DNA of 64,000 nucleotides from Nocardia speluncae NBRC 108251 (GTDB lineage: Bacteria > Actinomycetota > Actinomycetes > Mycobacteriales > Mycobacteriaceae): the NCBI RefSeq assembly GCF_001613245.1, contig NZ_BDBZ01000002.1:248001-312000 (forward strand), written 5' to 3'. A model generated the notes under the pieces. That model searched no databases and was not told the DNA's origin. It saw only the letters and a program-made list of their open reading frames with translations. Shown piece by piece: positions 1 to 8,764 of this stretch. The first letter of the stretch is position 1. The number at the start of each line of letters is the position of its first letter. The position numbers and the translations under genes were made by a program.

Positions 1-82
1 GCGCCGAAAACCGGTTTCACCCATGTATACGGCGCCCCCGGGATCAGCGCCTGCACGGTTCTGTCGATCTGAGGTGGACACA

Positions 83-1291
83 GTGAATACCCGACAGCTT
101 CCCGGCCTCGCAGAATTCACCGAGCAGGCCCACGCCTGGCTCGCCGGGACGGCGGTGCCGCGGGCCGCAACCACCTGGGGCGACGGCGACGATTCGGTGG
201 CGGTCTTCGAGAACTGGACCGCAGCGGAAGAGCGGCGCCACACCGACCGCATCCGAGCCTACGAACAGGTCAAATTCGATGCGGGCTGGGGTGCGCTGAC
301 CTGGCCCGCCGAATACGGCGGCCGGAGCCTGCCGATGTCCTACGCACTGGCCTTCCGCCGCGCCGAGGAAGAGTACGACGTGCCGCGGCGGACCGAAATG
401 TTCTCGGTCACCCAGCAATTGGTCGCGCCGACCATCGAGCAGTGGGGCACCGGCGAGCAGCGGGAACGCTACGTGCGGGCGATGCTGCGCGCCGACCTCA
501 TCGCCTGCCAGCTCTTCTCCGAAACCGAGGCCGGATCGGATCTGGCCGCGGTACGCACCCGGGCAAACCGCAACACCGACAGCACGTGGACGCTCAACGG
601 TCACAAAGTGTGGACCTCCGGGGCCAGGGTCGCCGACCTGGGGGTCGCGGTATGCCGCACCGATCCCGCGGCGCCGAAACACGCGGGACTCACGGTCTTC
701 CTGGTGCCGATGGACGCCCCGGGGGTCACCGTCCGGCCGATCAGGCAGATGACCGGCGGGAGTTCCTTCAACGAGGTCTACCTCGACGACGTGGTGCTCG
801 ACGACGGGTTGCGGCTCGGGCCGGTCGGTAAGGGCTGGCCGGTGGCGCTCACGGTGCTCGCCGCCGAACGGCTCGACGGCGCCGGGTTGGGACTGGCGAA
901 CGCCGATCAGGCAGTGGAGCTGGCCCGCAACCTGGGTCGCGAACCGACGGAGCTGGAACGCGACCGGGTCGCGGATCTGGTGACCCGGAGTTATGTGCAG
1001 CGGATCGCGGGGATGCGGGTGGCCGCGGCGGTGGTCGCGGGCCGCGATCCCGGACCTGAGGCGTCGGTCGGCAAATTACTCGCCACCGACACCATGGCCC
1101 GGACCTCCGAGGTCGTGCGGCTACTACTCGGCCGGGAACTCACTGCGGATTCCGGACGCTGGGGCACCTACGCCTGGACCGAACATGTGCTGGGCGCGCC
1201 CGGGTACCGGATCGCCGGCGGTACCGACGAGGTCCAGCACAACATCATCGCCGAGCGGGTGCTCGGCCTACCCAAGGAGCCGCGGCCATGA
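83..1291 (+). CDS. acyl-CoA dehydrogenase (FadE-type)
   Basis: Predicted FAD enzyme that introduces a double bond into an acyl-CoA and passes electrons to ETF. The product is 402 residues with the family layout: helical N-domain, middle domain with the flavin-contact motif SETEAGSDLA near residue 145 and GHKVWTSGA after it, and C-terminal helices ending in GGTDEVQHNIIAERVLGLP. The usual Tyr-Glu-Gly-Thr catalytic glutamate site reads Ala-Gly-Gly-Thr, so any base lies elsewhere, as in several bacterial FadE branches. GTG at 83 is chosen because GAGGTGG (71-77) precedes it; an in-frame ATG at 23 has no ribosome site. It is the first gene of a catabolic operon, and its stop overlaps the next start (ATGA). 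The substrate is not readable from sequence. Confidence 0.9.
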   Translation: MNTRQLPGLAEFTEQAHAWLAGTAVPRAATTWGDGDDSVAVFENWTAAEERRHTDRIRAYEQVKFDAGWGALTWPAEYGGRSLPMSYALAFRRAEEEYDVPRRTEMFSVTQQLVAPTIEQWGTGEQRERYVRAMLRADLIACQLFSETEAGSDLAAVRTRANRNTDSTWTLNGHKVWTSGARVADLGVAVCRTDPAAPKHAGLTVFLVPMDAPGVTVRPIRQMTGGSSFNEVYLDDVVLDDGLRLGPVGKGWPVALTVLAAERLDGAGLGLANADQAVELARNLGREPTELERDRVADLVTRSYVQRIAGMRVAAAVVAGRDPGPEASVGKLLATDTMARTSEVVRLLLGRELTADSGRWGTYAWTEHVLGAPGYRIAGGTDEVQHNIIAERVLGLPKEPRP

Positions 1292-2238
1292 CGCTGGAAC
1301 AGCGGGTACGTGACCGGTTGCGTACCGCCCTCGATGCCGAGGTCACCGGATTCGAACCGCTGCCCGGCGGGCATTCGGGCCTCACCTACCGGGTCACCAC
1401 CACCGGCCCGGAGTTCGTGGTGAAGGCGGTGCCCGAAGGCCGTAAACCGGTCGGCCGCCACGATATGCTGCGGCAGGCCCGGATCATGCGGGCGCTGGCC
1501 GATACCGCTGTGCCGGTGCCCCGGATCGTGGCCGTCGACGAAGCCGGACCGGCCTGGTTTGCCATGGAATTCGTCACCGGGGAATCGCTCGAGCCGGTAC
1601 TGGACGACCCGGCCGTCGAACCCACCCTGGCGGCAGCCCGGATGCGGCGTGCAGCCGAGGTACTGCCGCGGCTGCACGCGGTCGACCCGGCCGCGGTACC
1701 GGACGCCGAAACCGCCCTGACACCGGCCGATGAACTCGCCCGCTGGGCACGCACGCTGGGCGCGGTACCGCCCGAGCTGGTCGCGGGCGGCGACCGGCTG
1801 CTCGAACTGCTGGGCCGGACGATTCCCGACCCCGTAACCCCCACGCTTGTCCACGGTGACTACCGGCTCGGCAATATCATCGCCGCCGGTACCGAACCGG
1901 TCGCGTTGATCGACTGGGAGATCTGGAGTGCGGGCGATCCGCGCGTGGAACTCGGCTGGTTCCTGGTATTCGCCGACGGTACGAATTTCCCGGAAGTGGG
2001 CCGCACCGTACCGGGCCTGCCCGACCCCGCCGAACTCGTGGACCGCTACCGCGCGGGTGGTCCGCCACTGCCCGGCCTGCCCTGGTTCGACGCGCTCGGG
2101 CGGCTCAAGATGGCCGCCATCATGGGCCACAACCTGCGGCGGCACCGGGAAGGCCGGCACCACGACCCGGACCAGGAAAAACTGCCCGCCACCATCAATC
2201 GCCTCATCGAGACCGGAACCGCGCTCCTCGCCGGTTGA
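1288..2238 (+). CDS. APH-fold phosphotransferase, probable 4-hydroxyacyl-CoA kinase
   Basis: The 316-residue protein has the aminoglycoside-phosphotransferase/choline-kinase fold: a glycine-rich start (LPGGHSGLTYRV), the catalytic Brenner loop HGDYRLGN near residue 190 and the metal-binding IDWE near 209. Members sitting beside acyl-CoA dehydrogenases resemble the kinase domain of mammalian ACAD10/ACAD11 and LvaA of Pseudomonas levulinate catabolism, which phosphorylate the hydroxyl of 4-hydroxyacyl-CoA so that it can be eliminated. That role is inferred here from the adjacent ACAD10/11-like gene. The ATG overlaps the upstream stop by 4 bases, implying translational coupling. An antibiotic-resistance role is unlikely in this operon. 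Confidence 0.85.
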   Translation: MTLEQRVRDRLRTALDAEVTGFEPLPGGHSGLTYRVTTTGPEFVVKAVPEGRKPVGRHDMLRQARIMRALADTAVPVPRIVAVDEAGPAWFAMEFVTGESLEPVLDDPAVEPTLAAARMRRAAEVLPRLHAVDPAAVPDAETALTPADELARWARTLGAVPPELVAGGDRLLELLGRTIPDPVTPTLVHGDYRLGNIIAAGTEPVALIDWEIWSAGDPRVELGWFLVFADGTNFPEVGRTVPGLPDPAELVDRYRAGGPPLPGLPWFDALGRLKMAAIMGHNLRRHREGRHHDPDQEKLPATINRLIETGTALLAG

Positions 2239-2269
2239 AGTCCTCTCCCCCCGATTCAGGAGCCGTATC

Positions 2270-3472
2270 GTGGATTTCGCCTACACCACCCGCACTCGAG
2301 AGCTGCTCGGCCGGCTCGGACAATTCATGGACGAGTACGTCTACCCTGCCGAACGGGTGTACGACGAACAGATCGCGGCCGCGGACAATCCGCACGACCA
2401 GCCGCCGATCATGCGCGAACTCCAGGCCGAGGCCAGGCGGCAGGGGTTGTGGAATCTGTTCATGACCCACGACGGACTCGGTGCCGGGCTCACCAACCTC
2501 GAATACGCACCGCTGGCCGAAATGGTGGGCCGATCGATCATCGGCAACGAGACGATCAACTGCTCGGCCCCCGATACCGGCAATATGGAAATCCTCGCCA
2601 TGTTCGGCACCGAACAGCAGAAGCAGCAATGGCTGAAACCGCTGCTGGACTGCGAGATCCGCTCGGCGTTCGCCATGACCGAACCCGCCGTCGCCAGCTC
2701 GGACGCCACCAATATCACCTCCACCATCCGCCAGGACGGGGACCACTACGTCCTCAACGGCCGCAAATGGTACATCTCCGGAATCCTCGATCCGGATTGC
2801 AAACTGATCATCTTCATGGGCAAATCCGATCCGGACGCCCCCGCCTACCGCCGGCAGAGCATGATCCTGGTGCCCGCCGACGCCCCGGGTATCGAGGTGC
2901 TACGGGATCTACCGATGTTCGGATTTCACGACCGGCTGGGGCACGGTGAGGTGCAGTTCACCGATGTGCGAGTCCCAGCCGAGAACATGCTCGGCGCCGA
3001 GGGCGACGGTTTCGCAATCGCCCAGGGCCGGCTCGGCCCGGGACGGATGCACTACGCCATGCGCGCCATCGGAATGGCCGAGCGCGCCATGGAACTCATG
3101 TGCCGGCGGTCGCTGGAACGGACCGCGTTCGGCGGACCACTGGCCGACCGCGGCGTGGTGCGGGAATGGATCGCGCGCAGCCGGATCGAGATCGATCAGA
3201 TCCGGCTGCTCACCCTGCAAGCCTCCTGGCTGATGGATACGAAAGGCAACGCGGCGGCGCGTTCGGAAGTCGCGGCCATCAAGATCTCGGCGATGGAGGT
3301 CGCGCACAAGGTGGTCGACCGCGCGGTCCAGACCTTCGGCGCGGCGGGAGTCAGCAACGACACCGTCTTGGCCCGGATGCACGCCATCACCCGTGCTCTG
3401 CAGATCGCCGACGGCCCCAACGAAGTACATCTGCGCACCATCGCGCGTCTCGAGGTGAAAAAGTACGTATGA
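2270..3472 (+). CDS. acyl-CoA dehydrogenase, ACAD10/11-like
   Basis: Encodes about 400 residues of an acyl-CoA dehydrogenase. Motifs MTEPAVASSDATNI in the flavin domain and the C-terminal ADGPNEVHLRTIAR are typical of the ACAD10/ACAD11/LvaC branch, where the ordinary catalytic glutamate position is not conserved and phosphate elimination from 4-phosphoacyl-CoA has been described. GTG at 2270 with AGGAG at 2258-2262 gives an N-terminus at the family position (VDFAYTTRTRELL); the open frame extends much further upstream but overlaps the kinase gene. The stop overlaps the next ATG. With the kinase it probably forms a kinase/dehydrogenase pair that removes a hydroxyl group from an acyl chain. Confidence 0.9.
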   Translation: MDFAYTTRTRELLGRLGQFMDEYVYPAERVYDEQIAAADNPHDQPPIMRELQAEARRQGLWNLFMTHDGLGAGLTNLEYAPLAEMVGRSIIGNETINCSAPDTGNMEILAMFGTEQQKQQWLKPLLDCEIRSAFAMTEPAVASSDATNITSTIRQDGDHYVLNGRKWYISGILDPDCKLIIFMGKSDPDAPAYRRQSMILVPADAPGIEVLRDLPMFGFHDRLGHGEVQFTDVRVPAENMLGAEGDGFAIAQGRLGPGRMHYAMRAIGMAERAMELMCRRSLERTAFGGPLADRGVVREWIARSRIEIDQIRLLTLQASWLMDTKGNAAARSEVAAIKISAMEVAHKVVDRAVQTFGAAGVSNDTVLARMHAITRALQIADGPNEVHLRTIARLEVKKYV

Positions 3473-4224
3473 GCACAACGGATCTGAGCGGGAAGGTCGC
3501 GCTGGTAACCGGCGCCAGCCGCGGACTGGGGCTGGCCATGGCACGTGGACTACGCGACGCGGGAGCCACCGTGATCGTCTCCAGCCGCAAACTCGCCGCC
3601 TGTGAAGCGGCCGTCGCCGCGCTCGGCGATGGGCCGGGCAGCGCGCACCCGCTGGAATTACATGTGGGCCGGTGGGACACCCTCGAACCCGCAGTCGACG
3701 GGATCATCGAACGCTTCGGCAGCCTCGACATCCTGGTCAACAATGCCGGGATCGCCCCGCTTGCCGAGGATCTGGCGTCGGTCACCGAAAGCCTGTGGGA
3801 CAAGACCATCGAGGTGAATCTGAAGGGCCCGTTCCGCCTCATGGCGATCGCGGGAGCCCGGATGGCCGACGCCGGCGGGGGGTCGATCATCAATATCTCG
3901 AGTATCGGTGCGGTGCGGCCGAGCCCGCCGGAGGCGATGTACGCCGCGGCCAAGAACGGGCTCAACGCGCTCACCATGGCCTTCGCCCAGGAATACGCAC
4001 CGTCGGTGCGGGTGAACTGTGTGATGCCGGGCGGGTTCGCCACCGATATGTCCGAGCACTGGGACGACGAATTCGTGGGCAAGATCATCGACCGGCTGCC
4101 CGCTGGGCGGCTCGGCGATCCGGCCGAAATTGCCGGCCTGGTGACCCATCTCGCGAGCGACGCGGCCGGCTATACGACGGGCGCGCTGATCCCGGTCGAC
4201 GGCGGCCGTACCGCGGTGTACTGA
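3469..4224 (+). CDS. SDR-family oxidoreductase
   Basis: A 251-residue classical short-chain dehydrogenase. The Rossmann motif TGASRGLG lies near residue 16, NNAG near 90, and the catalytic Ser/Tyr-x3-Lys set is seen as ISSIG and YAAAK. The C-terminus has the usual tail (GALIPVDGGRTAVY). It would oxidise an alcohol or reduce a ketone with NAD(P)H in the cytoplasm. It overlaps the upstream dehydrogenase by 4 bases and lies 12 bases before another SDR. In a levulinate-like pathway one SDR would interconvert 4-oxo- and 4-hydroxyacyl-CoA; which of the two does so cannot be decided. Confidence 0.9.
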   Translation: MSTTDLSGKVALVTGASRGLGLAMARGLRDAGATVIVSSRKLAACEAAVAALGDGPGSAHPLELHVGRWDTLEPAVDGIIERFGSLDILVNNAGIAPLAEDLASVTESLWDKTIEVNLKGPFRLMAIAGARMADAGGGSIINISSIGAVRPSPPEAMYAAAKNGLNALTMAFAQEYAPSVRVNCVMPGGFATDMSEHWDDEFVGKIIDRLPAGRLGDPAEIAGLVTHLASDAAGYTTGALIPVDGGRTAVY

Positions 4225-4236
4225 GAGGCGGCGCAG

Positions 4237-5007
4237 ATGAATACACCGGTATTGCGGGATCTTTTCGGGCTGGACGGCCGGATCGCCGTCGTCACCGGGG
4301 CATCCTCCGGCCTCGGGGCCGGTTTCGCGCGGGCACTCGCCGGGGCGGGAGCCACCGTCTATGCGGCCGCCCGCCGGCTGGACCGCGTACAGGCGCTCGC
4401 CGCAGCCGAACCACGAATCATCCCGGTACGCTGCGATGTCACCGACGCCGCGGACCGCGCCGAACTCGTCGACCGCTGCTACGAGCAGTCCGGACGCCTC
4501 GACATCCTGGTCAACAACGCGGGCCGGGCCGGGCCGCCCAACGCGGAGCAGGAGACCGACGCGGAGTTCCGGGCCATCCTGGATCTGAACCTGCTCGCGG
4601 GATTCCACCTGGCAACCTGTGCTGCGGCCAGGCTCCCCGAGGGGGAACGCGCGTCGTATATCAATATTTCCTCGGTGATCGGCCTCGTATCCACCGCGCC
4701 GATCGGCGGCGCCAGCTATGCCGCGTCCAAAGCCGGAACCCTGGGATTGACCCGCGAACTGGCCGGTCAGTGGGGCCGCCGGGGTATCCGGGTGAACGCC
4801 GTGGTCCCGGGCTGGTTCGATACGGAGATGACCGACGGACTGTTCACCGATGAGAAATCCGCGGGCTGGGTGCGGCGCAACACCATGCTCGGGCGGGGCG
4901 GACAGGCCGGAGAGGTGGACGGAGCCGTGGTTTTCCTCGCCTCGGACGCGTCCTCGTATATGACCGGGCAGGCTCTCGTCGTCGACGGCGGCTGGACGGC
5001 ACGCTGA
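4237..5007 (+). CDS. SDR-family oxidoreductase
   Basis: A 256-residue classical SDR with TGASSGLG (Rossmann loop), NNAG, a catalytic serine in NISSV and YAASK, and the C-terminal motif SSYMTGQALVVDGGWTAR. It is clearly related to, but not a recent copy of, the SDR just upstream. The ATG at 4237 follows GAGAGGCGGCGCAG, giving a usable ribosome site. Its stop overlaps the next ATG (TGATG). Likely a beta- or gamma-hydroxyacyl-CoA or alcohol dehydrogenase of the operon's pathway; the substrate is unknown. Confidence 0.9.
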   Translation: MNTPVLRDLFGLDGRIAVVTGASSGLGAGFARALAGAGATVYAAARRLDRVQALAAAEPRIIPVRCDVTDAADRAELVDRCYEQSGRLDILVNNAGRAGPPNAEQETDAEFRAILDLNLLAGFHLATCAAARLPEGERASYINISSVIGLVSTAPIGGASYAASKAGTLGLTRELAGQWGRRGIRVNAVVPGWFDTEMTDGLFTDEKSAGWVRRNTMLGRGGQAGEVDGAVVFLASDASSYMTGQALVVDGGWTAR

Positions 5008-6047
5008 TGCTGGCCGTTCAACTCACCGCCTGGGGCGCCGAACCCGAGCTCCGCGAGATCCCCACACCCCGGCCGCGTGGCGAAGAACTGCTCGTCCGGG
5101 TGACGGCAGCCGGCATGTGCCGTTCCGACCTCCATGTCATGGACGCCGCGGCGGGCAGTTTCGACTACCCGCTGCCGCTCACCCTGGGCCACGAGGTGGC
5201 CGGGACCGTGGTGGACGCGGGATCGTCCGCCGACCGGAGCTGGCTCGGGGAACAAGTGGTGGTGCACGGTATCTGGGGTTGCGGCGGCTGCCGTAATTGC
5301 CTGCGTGGCCGGGAGAACTACTGTCTGCGCCTGCGACCGCGCGACGGCCGCGGCGCACCCATCGGCAACGGGCTCGGTTATCCGGGCGGTCTGGCCGAAG
5401 CGGTGATCGTGCCCGCGGCCCGGTTCCTGGTGCGTTCGGCCGGTGTCGATCCGGTGCTCTGCGCACCGCTCGCCGATGCCGGTCTCACCGCTTACCACGC
5501 GGTCCGCGAACATCGCGATCTCCTCGACGCGCAGAGCGTCTGCGTAGTGATCGGGGTCGGCGGCCTGGGGCATCTCGCACTCCAAGTACTGCGCGATTTC
5601 GGCGCCGGGCGCATCATCGCGGTCGACACCCGCTCGGACGCACGGGATATGGCCGGGGCGCTGGGAGCCGATGCCGTATTCGGCGATATCGTTTCCGCCA
5701 CCGCAGCCTTGGGTGAGGGCGCGGATCTGATCCTGGATTTCGCCGGTGCGCCGGATACAGTCGCCCCGGCCGCCGCCGCACTCGCGCCCGGCGGACGGTT
5801 ATCGGTGGTCGGCAGTGCGGGCGGACGTCTCGAGGCCGGCAAGGATGTGGGGCTGGCGGCCGGCTGGGAAATCACAGCCCCGTTCTGGGGACCACGCGCG
5901 GACCTGGCGGCAGTGGTCGATATGGCCCGGCGGGGCGCGCTGCACGTCACCGCGCAGACCTACCCGCTCACCGCGGCGGTCGAGGTCTACCGGCAGTTGC
6001 GGTCGGGGGCCATCACCGGCCGCGCAGTTCTGGTCCCGCCGCCGTGA
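5007..6047 (+). CDS. zinc-dependent alcohol dehydrogenase (MDR family)
   Basis: A 346-residue medium-chain dehydrogenase. The catalytic-zinc site shows Cys in MCRSDLHV and GHEVAGTV; the structural zinc lobe is GCGGCRNCLRGRENYC; the NAD-binding Rossmann loop is GVGGLG near residue 180. It should oxidise a primary or secondary alcohol to an aldehyde or ketone. Coupled to the upstream SDR by TGATG. The operon thus has three candidate alcohol dehydrogenases plus a CoA ligase, consistent with conversion of a hydroxylated compound to a carboxylate, its activation and beta-oxidation. A 73-base gap separates it from the ligase. Confidence 0.9.
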   Translation: MLAVQLTAWGAEPELREIPTPRPRGEELLVRVTAAGMCRSDLHVMDAAAGSFDYPLPLTLGHEVAGTVVDAGSSADRSWLGEQVVVHGIWGCGGCRNCLRGRENYCLRLRPRDGRGAPIGNGLGYPGGLAEAVIVPAARFLVRSAGVDPVLCAPLADAGLTAYHAVREHRDLLDAQSVCVVIGVGGLGHLALQVLRDFGAGRIIAVDTRSDARDMAGALGADAVFGDIVSATAALGEGADLILDFAGAPDTVAPAAAALAPGGRLSVVGSAGGRLEAGKDVGLAAGWEITAPFWGPRADLAAVVDMARRGALHVTAQTYPLTAAVEVYRQLRSGAITGRAVLVPPP

Positions 6048-6120
6048 CCGGGGCAAACCGCCCCGCGGCGGCCCAGCAGCGAGTAAACAGAGAGCACAGC
6101 AGCAGCACGAGGAACGGTAG

Positions 6121-7638
6121 ATGAAAGCACTGGCGCAGGAGATGGTCGAGCGGGCCCGCAGGGCTCCGGCGGAGATCGCCGTGATCGACGAGCTCGGACA
6201 GCACACCGTGGGCGAGATCATGGCGACGGCGAATACGCTCGCCGAACGGATCGCGGCCATCGACGGCCGGGGCCCGACGGTGATCATCCAGGCCGACAAC
6301 ACGTGGCGCACGCTCGCCGCGGCGCTGGCCGTCGGGCTGCGGGGCGGTGTGGTGGCCGTGTTCAGTCCGCACGCCACCGAATCGGAATTCCGGCTCGCGT
6401 TCGAGGATATCGACCCGGATCTGGTGATCGGCGAACCCGCGGCCCTGAGTGCATGGGACGTGCCCGCAACGGAGTTCCCCTTCGCTGCCACCGCATTCGG
6501 CGACCATCAGTTGCGTTCTCGCGGCCTGCCGTTCGGTCCGGTACAGCGGTGGCGCGGCGGCAGTGCCATCGCTATGACCTCGGGCTCCACCGGCCGGCCG
6601 AAATGCGTGGTCCAGTCCGAGGACGCCATCCGCTACGCCTGCCGCAGCACCATCGATACCGTCGGCCTGCGGCCGGGTGAATCGGTGGGCGCGTTCGTAC
6701 CGCTGTCGTCGGTGGCCGCGTTCTGTTTCGGTATGTATCTGCCGGCCTTCCTGGGCGGCACCATGGTCACCATCGGCAGATGGACTCCGGCGGCGGCGCT
6801 CGACGCCATGGCCGAGCACCGGGTTGCGTGGACGATGCTGGTACCCACCATGGCCTTGCAGCTCTCGGTCACCGGCAACAGTGCCGGGCGCCTGGCCGGT
6901 ATGCGGGCCATGACTGTGGGCGGTGGCCCGATGAATCAGCGGGCCTTGGCCGACGCCGAGACGAAGCTGGGCACCACTTTCCTCCGGGTCTTCGGAATGT
7001 CGGAATGCCTCGGCCATACGACCCCGCGTCCGGCCGATCCCTCGTACATCCGGCTGGGTCGCGACGGCAGGCCCTTCCCCGGCACCGTTGTCCGCGCGGT
7101 GGACGAGTCGGGCACCCGGCTCCCCGCCGGCGCGATCGGCGACGCCCAGGTGAAGGGGCCCTCGTTGTTCGTCGGCTACGCCCGGGGCGGGGTCCCGATC
7201 CAGCCCGAGCTGACTGCGGACGGCTTCCTTCCTACCGGTGATCTCGTGGAAGTCGCCGCGGACGGTTCTATCCGGGTGATGGGCCGGCAGAAGCAGATCA
7301 TCATCCGGGGCGGTCGCAATATCGATATCAACGAGATGGAGTCGGCGATCGCGGCGCTGCCCGGGATCGTGCAGGTCTGCGTGGTTCCGGTGCCCGACGA
7401 ACTGCTGGGCGAGCGGGCGGCGGCCCTGGTCGTCGCCGACGGCGCCACGCCGACGCTGACCGGTATCACCGACCGGCTCGCCGCGGCGGGTATCCCGAAG
7501 TTCAAATGGCCGGAATACCTGTTCCCGGTCGCCGACCTGCCGCAGAACCGGGTCGGGAAACTGTCCCGCCCGGACGCGATCCAGCTCGCCACCCGACTCG
7601 CGACAGTTGACTCGAATTCATCTCAGGTTGGGTTGTAG
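6121..7638 (+). CDS. AMP-dependent acyl-CoA synthetase
   Basis: A 505-residue adenylate-forming enzyme that activates a carboxylic acid to its CoA thioester. The P-loop-like motif MTSGSTGRPKC lies near residue 152, the adenine motif FGMSECLGHT near 294, GDLVEV near 374, the hinge GRQKQIIIRGG near 390 and the catalytic C-terminal lysine in PQNRVGKLSR. The ATG at 6121 follows GAGGAACGGTAG. It is the last gene of the operon before the TetR gene and supplies the CoA ester that the dehydrogenases and kinase need. Substrate chain length is not deducible. Confidence 0.92.
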   Translation: MKALAQEMVERARRAPAEIAVIDELGQHTVGEIMATANTLAERIAAIDGRGPTVIIQADNTWRTLAAALAVGLRGGVVAVFSPHATESEFRLAFEDIDPDLVIGEPAALSAWDVPATEFPFAATAFGDHQLRSRGLPFGPVQRWRGGSAIAMTSGSTGRPKCVVQSEDAIRYACRSTIDTVGLRPGESVGAFVPLSSVAAFCFGMYLPAFLGGTMVTIGRWTPAAALDAMAEHRVAWTMLVPTMALQLSVTGNSAGRLAGMRAMTVGGGPMNQRALADAETKLGTTFLRVFGMSECLGHTTPRPADPSYIRLGRDGRPFPGTVVRAVDESGTRLPAGAIGDAQVKGPSLFVGYARGGVPIQPELTADGFLPTGDLVEVAADGSIRVMGRQKQIIIRGGRNIDINEMESAIAALPGIVQVCVVPVPDELLGERAAALVVADGATPTLTGITDRLAAAGIPKFKWPEYLFPVADLPQNRVGKLSRPDAIQLATRLATVDSNSSQVGL

Positions 7639-7640
7639 AG

Positions 7641-7669
7641 TTGACCGATCCACACACAGTCCATATTTG
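7641..7669 (+). promoter_or_regulatory. candidate promoter of the TetR gene
   Basis: TTGACC at 7641-7646 could be a -35 element; CATATT (7662-7667) or TATTTG (7664-7669) could be the -10 with 15 or 17 bases between. It lies inside the short gap before the TetR start at 7682. Read by eye only. Confidence 0.4.
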
Positions 7670-7681
7670 GGGGCACAACTC

Positions 7682-8305
7682 ATGACCGTTGACACCGGAG
7701 CCCGGCGGGAAAGCCCGCGGTCGAAACGCAGCAGCATTCTGACGGCCGCCATCGAGCAGTTCGGGCGGATCGGTTACGAACATACGAAATGGGCCTCCAT
7801 CGCCGACGAGGTCGGCATCGGGCAGACCGCCCTCTATCACTACTTCGAGTCCAAGGCGCACTGCCTGCTCACGATCATGCGCTTGGAGCTCGCCGATTCC
7901 GTCGACCGTTTCGCCTCGGCAACCGAGAACGAGACGGATCCCGAGAAGGCCCTGCGCGCCGCCGTGGCCGCTGCCCTGCGCGCCGAACCGATCGATGCAC
8001 TGCAGCGCCGCATTCTGCAGAACCATATGGACCTGCTGGCCCAGCCGCGCCAATCGGAGAAAGAGGAAGCCGAACGGCTGCGGTCACGTGAACTGGTCCA
8101 GGAGATCGAACAGAATTGGACGGAGCTGATCGAGCGGGGCGCCGAGGCCGGCGTTTTCACCGGCAGTGATCCCAAGATCCTCGGCCGAATGGTATTGGCC
8201 GTGGTGATCAGTGTCTGGCGCTGGTATCGCCCGGAGGGCACGCTGACCTTGGCCGACATCACCGAAACCGTCACCGATACCGCGGTGCGGATGGTGCGCG
8301 CTTGA
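7682..8305 (+). CDS. TetR/AcrR-family transcriptional regulator
   Basis: A 207-residue repressor. An N-terminal helix-turn-helix (SILTAAIEQFGRIGYEHTKWASIADEVGIGQTALYHYFESKAHCL, about residues 18-62) is followed by an alpha-helical ligand domain. ATG at 7682 comes after GGGGG at 7669-7673; the longer in-frame start at 7607 overlaps the ligase gene and lacks a ribosome site. It is adjacent to the catabolic operon and, as is common for such genes, probably senses a CoA ester or pathway intermediate. Its operator was not identified. Confidence 0.9.
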   Translation: MTVDTGARRESPRSKRSSILTAAIEQFGRIGYEHTKWASIADEVGIGQTALYHYFESKAHCLLTIMRLELADSVDRFASATENETDPEKALRAAVAAALRAEPIDALQRRILQNHMDLLAQPRQSEKEEAERLRSRELVQEIEQNWTELIERGAEAGVFTGSDPKILGRMVLAVVISVWRWYRPEGTLTLADITETVTDTAVRMVRA

Positions 8306-8428
8306 GGGGCTCCAACACGACGGTCCGTAGGTTCCACGAGCCCAGGATCACGACGTAAGAACTCCGATCTCCGGCCGGCGCCACGACATACCCCACCAAC
8401 CAGAACAGAATTCAATTAGGAGACCCTC

Positions 8429-8764
8429 GTGTACAACCTCATCGTGCTCGCATCGCGACCCAGCGATTGGTCGCACGAACAGTTCATCGAATGGTGGCGC
8501 GGCGAACACGCCGAGGTGACCTACCCACTGCCCGGCCTGCTGCGCTGGCAACACACCGAACTCCTCGACACCTCCGACGAAAAATCGGCCGGCTGGGACG
8601 GCCTGTCGATCCTGAGTTTCGAATCCCGCGCGGCGCTCGACGCCGCGCTGGCGAGCCCCGAATGGAAGGCCGCCGTCCAGCACGTCGGCGCTATGCGCGG
8701 CCGCCGCATGATCTGGTTCGGCGAGGAACAGACGATGGTGCCCTTGGCCGGCAGCGGCGAATGA
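8429..8764 (+). CDS. EthD-domain small protein
   Basis: A 111-residue dimeric alpha/beta-barrel (EthD/ferredoxin-like) protein, recognised from the opening MYNLIVLASR and the following SHEQFIEWWRGEHAEV, the segment where EthD proteins carry their conserved Trp and His. Such proteins assist oxidative degradation or act as small cyclases or isomerases; no catalytic role can be assigned. GTG at 8429 follows TTAGGAGA. The stop overlaps the ATG of the hydrolase gene, so both are translated together. Confidence 0.8.
   Translation: MYNLIVLASRPSDWSHEQFIEWWRGEHAEVTYPLPGLLRWQHTELLDTSDEKSAGWDGLSILSFESRAALDAALASPEWKAAVQHVGAMRGRRMIWFGEEQTMVPLAGSGE

Noticed and set aside
1288-2238. Aminoglycoside-resistance kinase
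   Set aside because: The fold matches, but the operon context and the adjoining ACAD10/11-like gene fit a hydroxyacyl-CoA kinase better.
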